NCBI GenBank assembly: GCA_026120035.1
Contig: JALRME010000001.1
Coordinates: 2,989,909 to 3,053,908 of the forward strand
From: Coleophoma eucalyptorum
Lineage: Eukaryota > Ascomycota > Leotiomycetes > Helotiales > Dermateaceae
Length of the DNA: 64,000 nucleotides
Reading direction: 5' to 3'
A program made the position numbers and the translations under genes. The notes below the pieces were generated by a model. The model did no database searches. It was given only the letters and a program-made list of their open reading frames with translations, and was not told the origin of the DNA. The stretch's first letter is position 1. Each line of letters opens with the position of its first letter. Of this stretch, positions 57,065-64,000 are shown in pieces.

Positions 57065-60000
57065 ATGATGGCCCACTCATGGGTTTCTGCAGGTGAGCCA
57101 CTGCAGAAAAGGGCAAGGCTGTCAAGCATTGATGCTGAGAAGGTACAAAGCATCCATTTAGGCACCACTCTAGCTTATTAGCTATATGTACTAATCATAG
57201 CTTCAATTGCAACAGGATGTTTCAACAGTAGTGTCGTCTTCCTACGATTATGTATCCAGCTTCAACTCAAAGGCCTTTGCCTTCCCAGATACTCACGTCG
57301 CTGCCGCAACGGACTTCATATTCGACATTACAAAGTATATCCCTGCGGGATGTCTGCGAATCCAACGAAGTGGACTATCGATAGAGGTTTGGAAATCATG
57401 TTGTTCTTGGGCTGCATTTGCGCATCCAAGAGATGTCTACAATTCGAGTGGGGGACTATTTCTTTTGAATGAGGTACAAGAAAAGCTATGGAAAAGTCAA
57501 ACCTTGGAGCACTACCACGGCTTACACAATGCTGGTTGGATACGAATGGAATTCAAAGTGCTAAATTGCGATTGGGGTCAAGTTCGAATATTTATACTAC
57601 CAGATGATATTGGCAGAAGATTTATCGATAGGCATCAATCTGGGCTACGTCAGTCGATGAAGTCACTACTGGCTCAACTGGATATTTCAACTGCGACTTG
57701 GACTTCTGAATGGGAGGAAGGCACACCAATTATGCATATAAACTCCGAGCTTAACGAGAAACATACGAAGGACGATGCTACACTTTTCGAGGTTTTCAAT
57801 ACACTCGCTTCCCCACAGCCTGAGCCGGAACTCATCGAAGACGAAATGGCAAAGAGTGCCATGCTGCAACTGCTGGATAGCAACATTGAAGGATTATTGA
57901 CGACGATGTATAAATATCAACGAAGGTCGGCCGCCATGATGCTTCAACGAGAGGTTCAGCCATTACGCGTGCTCGACCCGCGGCTGAGAATGGTGGAGGA
58001 CGCAAAGGGCTCAGCGTGGTACTGTGACCTTGATGCCGGGCTTTGTTTGAAAGAACCACGAAAGTATGAAACAGCTCTAGGCGGCATTTGTGCAGAGACT
58101 ATGGGCCTAGGCAAGACCTTGATCTGCCTAGCATTGATTCTTGCCACTAGAGACATGACATCACAGATTCCTGTGGAGTTTTCAGTTGGTACAATTCCAA
58201 CAAGGACTAAAGTAGGATCTTTGAAGGACATGTGTGCTGCGGCTATTGGTAGAACTGGAACTCCTTGGAAGAGGCACTTTGCTGCACTTGAGGCCGAAGG
58301 CTACGACTATTCGCAGTGCACCGAGGCGATTCGTGATGCCCCAGGATTCTATTTCCTACCCTCGCCACCAGTTAGGAGACAGTCACGGAACCCTGTTATC
58401 ATTCCACCCCGCAAGATTTATTTGACTGCTGCAACATTAGTGATTGTTCCGCCGAATTTGGTCAAACAGTGGCTACAACAGATAAAACTGCATACGAGCG
58501 GTCTCAGAGTTCTCGTTATGGACAATCTCAAAAAAAAACTTCCACCTGCATTGGAAATCGCCGAGTACGATTTAGTCCTGTTTAGTAAACAACGTTTCGA
58601 CCAAGAAGCACGAGATGGCAGCGATGAACAAGGCCGCCGAGAAACGACAACGACAAGAGTCTGCCGCTGTCCATATATCGGAGATACCCGTATACGGGAC
58701 TGTACTTGCTTTAATGTAAACCACGTTTATCGCTCACCTTTGAAAGATCTACATTTCAAGCGTCTAATTACGGATGAGGGTCACACTTTTGGAAATTCAG
58801 CGCACTCCTCTTCGACAGATGGTATCACTGTTGTTGACTACTTACGGCTATCGGCCCGTTGGATTGTATCAGGAACTCCTACTCAAGGCCTCTATGGTGC
58901 CGAAGTTGCTATTCACAGTGCTTCTAACCACAACAGCCCAAGGGCACCTCAACCCGACACGATAGTTGATGAAGCAGACACGGTTGCTTCATCTGCCTCT
59001 ACCCCATCAGCCTCAACCTCATCTTCATCCGCAGACAGCCCTAAAACTATTCTCAGGAGGCAGACCTCCGAGAAACAGAACATTGAGAGCTTCAACAGAC
59101 AAGAGCGGAAGGACTTGGAGAAACTTGGCAACATAGCAACGACCTACTTGAAGGCTCGCCCTTGGGCTAATACGCGAGATGACCTCGACACGGCTTCATG
59201 GTCTCAACACGTTATGCAGCCTCGGCACGGATCTAAATGCCATGGGAATATGGCTTGCCTAAGGACTACACTGGAGGGTATCATTATTCGTCACAGACCA
59301 GAAGATGTGGAACGTGATGTTGTTCTTCCACCACTGCATTCAAAAATTGTGATTCTTCAAGGGTCTTTACTTGATAAAATGTCTCTAAACCTTTTTTCAA
59401 TGATGATTACATCCAACGCTGTGACATCAGAACGAAGAGATGCAGACTATCTGTTTCACCCAAAGCAGCGCAAGGCTTTATTCGAACTGGTCTCCAACCT
59501 ACGTCAAGCATCTTTCTTCTGGTCAGGATATGCAGAGATAGAGGTGCGCACTACCATCGACATTGCACAGGGCTTTTTAGAGAAGAAGGAAGTGTTAGTA
59601 TCTGAAGCCGATGAGCAACTATTGTCAGAAGCTATCGAAGCTGGAAACGCTGTTCTGTCAAATAATATATGGCATGCCATTAGCAAGTGGCATGAAATGC
59701 CGCTGTACGTTCGCACAGAGTGCGAGGAAGAGGTGAGAAAAGCATGGTCGCTGGATGGAGAATCAAAGGATCCGACTTTGATCGGGGCTTCTATGCTGCA
59801 TAGCATGCAAAAATATGTGTCTAGCCACCTATGGAAAGATGATCCATCTGAGGGTCTTGCACACGATGGAGTTCTTACTATGCAGGCGGCAGAAGCGGCA
59901 CAAGAGCCTGCACCCGTGAAGCGTCCAAAAAAGAAGAATGGCGATAAGGACCCAAAGCCTATGAAAAGAGTCCCTGCACCTCCAGCGCTGGCTGGTGGCG

Positions 60001-61151
60001 TTAAAGTAGGGGGCACGTTGACATCCAAGAAGCGTGCCAGGACTTCGAGCGTTGCAGATTTATCAGCAGCAACCAATGATGTCCTCCTGCTCGATGTTGA
60101 GAGTGTTTCTAGTCAATCAAATCCTGAGGGACCAATACTCAAGCGACATAACTCAACCCCTAAATCAGCACTCAAGAGCTATAAGGGAACTGAGGTCGCA
60201 GGCACTTTACATGAATCCTCGCCTTTGAGGAACGCTGCAATCATATCTACTGCTTCAGCAAAGCTCACTTACCTAATTAATCAAATTGTCAAATTGCAGG
60301 CTGAAGAGAAGATTATCATTTTTTACGAAGCAGACAATGTTGCCTATTACATCGCCCAAGCACTAGAATGTCTGAATATCAAGCATTTGATTTACGCCAA
60401 AACCCTGACAACCGCTCGTCGATCACAATATGTGGTTACCTTCAATCATTCCGAAGTGTTTCGTGTCCTTCTGATGGACGTGTCGCAGGCTGCCTTTGGA
60501 CTTGATCTCAGTTCTGCGTCCAGAGTCTTCTTCGTCAATCCGGTATTTTCACCACAAATAGAGGCACAGGCTGTCAAGCGTGCCCATCGTATTGGCCAGC
60601 ACAAGCCCGTCTACGTTGAGACCTTGGTACTCAAGGGAAGTATTGAAGAAGTTATCTTGGAAAGACGAGAACACATGAGTAAGGAAGAACACAACAAGTG
60701 CAAAAGCATATTGGATGATGAAACGATGTACGATTGGATTCGCAATGTCCGATTCCTCTCCGTCCTTCCGGACTCATTGCCAGGTCCCGAGCAAATGGCG
60801 GAACTAGACACGCCACAGCCCATCTTTGGAAGAACCACAGTCGCTATCCACGATCCAGATGCAGACCTGGTTGCAGATGAAATAGCTGACGGGACCAAAA
60901 AGCGCAAAAAAATCCCTTCCATGGCAAGGCAAATTAACAGGGGCTCTACTGGAACAGCTGGAACGACCAGCGCAACCAGAGCGGATTGTATTACCATTTC
61001 AGATTCACCATCAGTGGATGACGAAATCGAATTGCTTGGCTATGGGCTCGATAACCCTAGGAAGAACACACTTGAAGATTCAAACGCCGCTGCTCCTGAT
61101 CCTGCTCCAAGAACACCCAAGAGAGCTCGCTTTGCTGATGATAGTGATTAG
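57065..61151 (+). CDS. SNF2-family ATPase / helicase-like chromatin or repair factor
   Basis: Exon 1 57065-57142 (26 codons, MMAHSWVSAGEPLQKRARLS) joins exon 2 57201-61151 in phase 0; 1342 residues. A long N-terminal region of unknown fold is followed by the SNF2 ATPase: motif I CAETMGLGKTLICLALI (about 326), Ia LVIVPPNLVKQWLQQIK, motif II DEGH (LITDEGHTF, about 550, in place of DEAH), and motif III SARWIVSGTPTQGL. A Cys-rich insert (CRCPYIGDTRIRDCTC) sits before motif II. A wide insert with KRPKKKNGDKDPKP basic patches separates the helicase C domain (about 1039-1176: EKIIIFYEADNVAYYIAQAL, LLMDVSQAAFGLDLSSA, AVKRAHRIGQHKPVYVETL). It resembles fungal Rad5/Rad16-like SNF2 proteins, but no RING finger is visible. 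Nuclear role inferred. Confidence 0.9.
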
Positions 61152-61655
61152 ACAGTGGCCTCTTTGTGTTCGTGATTTACGACCCTTGCTTGACCTTTAG
61201 GCGTTCTGGTGACTTATGATTTATGATGAGTATGACAAGGATGTACTTATGTTACGAAAGAAAGATGATAGACCATAGCTGGATGAAAACAGTGATTCAA
61301 GATGAGAATGTTGGTACATAAACTTCAGCGGTCTTAAAAGTATGTATAATAGAAAGAATGTGGGAATATACGAGTGTTGTATAAGTTTGCAACATGAATA
61401 TCCCAGTCTCTGGAGTGGAATTTCAGTTCACTCTTCTGACATGAATCTCTAGCTCTACATAGCCGGCCCTCGAGTGGCTTCGCGCTCTTCATAAATGGGC
61501 CCTGGAATCATTAAGTAGTTTTTATTCGTACATGTATATCACCGTTACCCCAAATGTACTCCAGCCATGCATGTTCCGCTAAATCCAAAGTGTCATCCTG
61601 AAATGACTACCTATAATATGTATAATTCTTAGGTCTCCATATCCCAAGTTCAAGC
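61152..61655. other. Convergent intergenic region, SNF2 / Zim17-like
   Basis: About 500 bp of AT-rich 3' sequence from both sides; nothing recognised. Confidence 0.6.
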
Positions 61656-62309
61656 CTACTCGCCTTCCGCACTCTTCCTGCCAAATGTCTCCCCTGGCAC
61701 CCTCGGAGTCTGTGGCTCTCCATCAGGCTTTTCTTCCCTCTCATGTGGTTTCCACTTCTGTGCACGCTCCGTCATGCTACCATCGGCCCAGAACTCCACG
61801 TCTCCATCTTCACTCAGTGTTCCTTTCTTCACAATCTGACCTTGCTCCTTCATCAGATCTTCTATAGTAAGATTTCGATCTCCAAAGATATTAAGATGAT
61901 CCGAGATGACGTGTCTGTTGCGACATTCAGGACATGTTACCAGCACCGAACCAAAGTGGTACCCGTGCTTGCTGATCGTGTGTTTGGACCGTGTGCTGCA
62001 TGGTGTACAGGTGAACGTTAATTCGTAGGACGGTGGCGGCGATTTGGGTGCATCTGTAGAAGTCTTGGAGCCTGATGATGGCAGAGATGCCGACTTGGGT
62101 TTGTGCGAGTTGGGACCAATTGGGGATACTTTTAATGGTTTGGTACTTGATGGTGTTGGAGAGGAAGGCGAGGCTATTGTGCTCTCGAATCGTCGAATCG
62201 GTCTCGAGAATACAGGACGAGTCCGAGAAATATGTGAGGGCTTTGGAGCTTGCAGAGCTCGTCTAGAGATGCCTCTAAACAGTTGTAAAGGCATTTGTAA
62301 TGGAGGCAT
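61656..62309 (-). CDS. zim17: Zim17/Tim15-like mitochondrial DNL-type zinc-finger protein
   Basis: Intronless, 217 residues. Basic, Arg/Ser-rich presequence (QLFRGISRRALQAPKPSHISRTRPVFSRPIRRFES), a Pro/Ser linker, then the DNL zinc finger: YELTFTCTPCSTRSKHTISKHGYHFGSVLVTCPECRNRHVISDHLNIFGD, with two CxxC pairs and the DHL motif (written DNL in the family name). Zim17/Hep1 keeps the mitochondrial Hsp70 chaperone Ssc1 soluble and so supports import and iron-sulfur biogenesis in the matrix. The C-terminus is a charged tail that is longer than in yeast. Start: first ATG, with a second Met five codons on. Divergent from cullin-3. Confidence 0.93.
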   Translation of the reverse strand: MPPLQMPLQLFRGISRRALQAPKPSHISRTRPVFSRPIRRFESTIASPSSPTPSSTKPLKVSPIGPNSHKPKSASLPSSGSKTSTDAPKSPPPSYELTFTCTPCSTRSKHTISKHGYHFGSVLVTCPECRNRHVISDHLNIFGDRNLTIEDLMKEQGQIVKKGTLSEDGDVEFWADGSMTERAQKWKPHEREEKPDGEPQTPRVPGETFGRKSAEGE

Positions 62310-62788
62310 GCTGGTACTTTAGTTGTGTTCAAATTCTTTCGAAGTCGACCTGTCTTCCCAGCATCTGTCGAGAGGCGGCCGGCCAGAGCTTTCTAGCAAT
62401 GACGTTGAAAATTAATTTTGGTCCGGATAAATAATGTCCCGTAACCCAACCAGCTATCAACTCCGAAGCCGATAACGAATGATAGGGCACATCGCCGAAT
62501 CTCCTGCTGCGAAACATTATTTATGGATCTTAGTCGCATTCAACAGTTGCAGCGACAACGAACACTGCTTGGATTAGCATAGCTATACGTGTGCTGTTGC
62601 ACTCTCTGAGTGGTATCGCCCTCACCCACTTACGAATATCCTCTCTTACCTCGAGCATTTGCCGCATTATGCAGAGTAACGACAGCCTCGTAGTAGCCCC
62701 GCGTATTTCGGATGACTTTTGAGTGCTGAGTCATTATTCTACAATTATCGTCCAATATTCCGCATAGTTCTATTTGAAAGAAGCAGAG
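62310..62788. promoter_or_regulatory. Divergent promoter region, Zim17-like / cullin-3
   Basis: 479 bp between start codons facing out. No gene supported and no specific motif claimed. Confidence 0.5.
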
Positions 62789-64000
62789 ATGATTTCAGGT
62801 CGTGGAAGGGGCAAGATTAGGCCTCCAAGAAGGGTAAGTTGGGCTTTCATGTTGTTTTCCACCGCCGCCATATCCGCCCTCAAAGTTGTACTTCTACCTC
62901 AAAAACTTGATGGTTGCTGGAACGCAAGGCGCATGGAATAAAATCTCTTGAAGCCGCAGTCAGAATGGCTACCAACCATTTTGATGGTGCTTTGGCGTTC
63001 ACCATCGCACAATCAATACGTCAAGTTGTACCAAGACTTTCCTCTCCCAAAGCATTCTATCTTCATTTTGTCCTCATTGTGGATTTCGGTGTCCTAGCTA
63101 ACGGCACATCATAGGGTCTTGGAGCAAGTGCCTCGAACTCAGACTTTGATACACAATGGGACATCCTTCGATCTGCCTTGCGAGAGATCCACGAGAAGAA
63201 TGCCTCGAAACTCTCATTCGAACAGCTCTACAGAGCTTCCTACAAGATCGTCCTCAAGAAACAGGGTGAGATGCTATATGATAGAGTAAAAGAATATGAA
63301 GAGCAATGGTTCGGCAGTGAGGTTATGCCCAAGATTGGAAAGCTCATCACAAAGAATCTCACCAACGTCACTCTTGGGGGTGTGCCTGGAACAACAGCGA
63401 ACGAACGTCGCATTACGGGGGAGCAGTTCCTGAAGGGGCTGAAGGCAACATGGGAGGATCACATCACTTGTATGAACATGACTACGGACGTCCTGATGTA
63501 CATGGATCGTGTCTACTGTCAAGATAATCGCAAGGCCTCGATTTTCACCACATCTATGGGCCTCTTCCGAGAACACATCTTACGATCTAGAGCTGCTGCC
63601 TCCGATTGCATAACCTTTGATATTCTGAATTATGTCATATTGGACATGATTCATATGGAGCGAGACGGAGATGTTATTGACAGAAATCTCATTAGATCGT
63701 GTGTCTACATGTTGGAAGGTCTCTACGAATCAGATGATGAGAATGAGACCGAGAAACTTTACCTGACTGTTTTCGAACCAGAGTTCATCAGAACCAGTAA
63801 CGACTTCTACTTTAAGGAATGTGAAAAACTCCTTCGAGAATCCGATGCTGGAACATGGTTACGACAAACTAGGAAGAGATTAGCAGAGGAAGCTTCTCGA
63901 TGCCAAACGACAGTCTCCCAGCTTACGGATTTGAAGATTGCCAAGGTTGTCGAAGACCAAATGATCACACTCCACTTGAATGACTTTCTGGCCATGGAGG
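62789..64000 (+). CDS. cul3: Cullin-3 (5' part; runs off the window)
   Basis: Exon 1 62789-62833 encodes MISGRGRGKIRPPRR, a start typical of fungal cullin-3; intron 62834-63114 (281 nt, branch site GCTAAC) joins in phase 0 to exon 2 from 63115, open to the end of the window. Cullin N-terminal repeats are visible: FDTQWDILRSALREIHEKNASKLSFEQLYRASYKIVLKKQGEMLYDRV, HITCMNMTTDVLMYMDRVYC, LLRESDAGTWLRQTRKRL. Cullin-3 scaffolds BTB-protein-dependent ubiquitin ligases by binding Rbx1 at its C-terminus (outside the window) and BTB adaptors at its N-terminus. The long first intron could hide a small exon but none is needed. Confidence 0.95.

Overview
The window is nuclear DNA of a filamentous ascomycete fungus, probably a leotiomycete-like Pezizomycotina. 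Signs of this are short GT-AG introns (44-90 nt, often with a CTAAC-like branch point), long intergenic spaces, and fungal families such as HsbA surface protein, WSC protein, GH3 beta-glucosidase, NDR-type kinase, fungal MFS/AAAP/NCS1 permeases, UTP20 and a REV1 with a BRCT domain. Placement is by protein resemblance only. I saw no rRNA, tRNA, CRISPR array, transposon or prophage.

Layout. 1-2.4 kb: 3' part of an NDR-family kinase gene (+). 3.4-3.9: secreted HsbA-like protein (+). 5.0-6.8: sulfite-oxidase-type molybdoenzyme (-). 8.1-9.9: DHA1-type MFS transporter (-), apparently carrying one or two frameshifts. 10.5-14.3: REV1 (+). 14.6-15.4: small WSC-domain cell-surface protein (-) whose only intron carries a 29-unit AG microsatellite. 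17.0-20.0: secreted GH3 beta-glucosidase (-). 22.4-24.9: two unrecognised membrane proteins. 25.9-29.4: divergent mitochondrial pair, OCT1 (-) and a MICOS MIC26/27 subunit (+). 29.8-31.1: cytosolic tyrosyl-tRNA synthetase (+) with a consensus GCN4/CPC1 site before it. 31.4-42.6: a nitrogen-acquisition-like block: 2OG-Fe(II) oxygenase (-), NCS1 permease (+), C2H2 zinc-finger gene (-), amidase with an in-frame stop (-), and AAAP amino-acid permease (+). 42.9-45.2: calpain-like protease (-). 46.5-56.6: divergent RNA-processing pair, CwfJ/Drn1-like (-) and UTP20 (+). 57.1-61.2: SNF2-family ATPase (+). 61.7-62.3: Zim17-like DNL zinc-finger protein (-). 62.8 to end: 5' part of cullin-3 (+).

The housekeeping genes are intact in every splice phase I checked. 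Lesions concentrate in accessory genes: a nonsense codon in the amidase, a GT-to-GA splice donor in the oxygenase, one or two 1-nt losses in the MFS gene, and an unresolved 5' end and splice phase in the zinc-finger gene. The two permeases beside the damaged enzymes are intact. The amidase-AAAP permease interval holds six GATAAG motifs within about 520 bp, which suggests AreA/NIT2 nitrogen control of a catabolic neighbourhood that is partly decaying. The strongest unexplained DNA element is a spacerless, perfect 50-bp palindrome between the convergent NCS1 permease and zinc-finger genes. I found no convincing wholly new multi-gene system.
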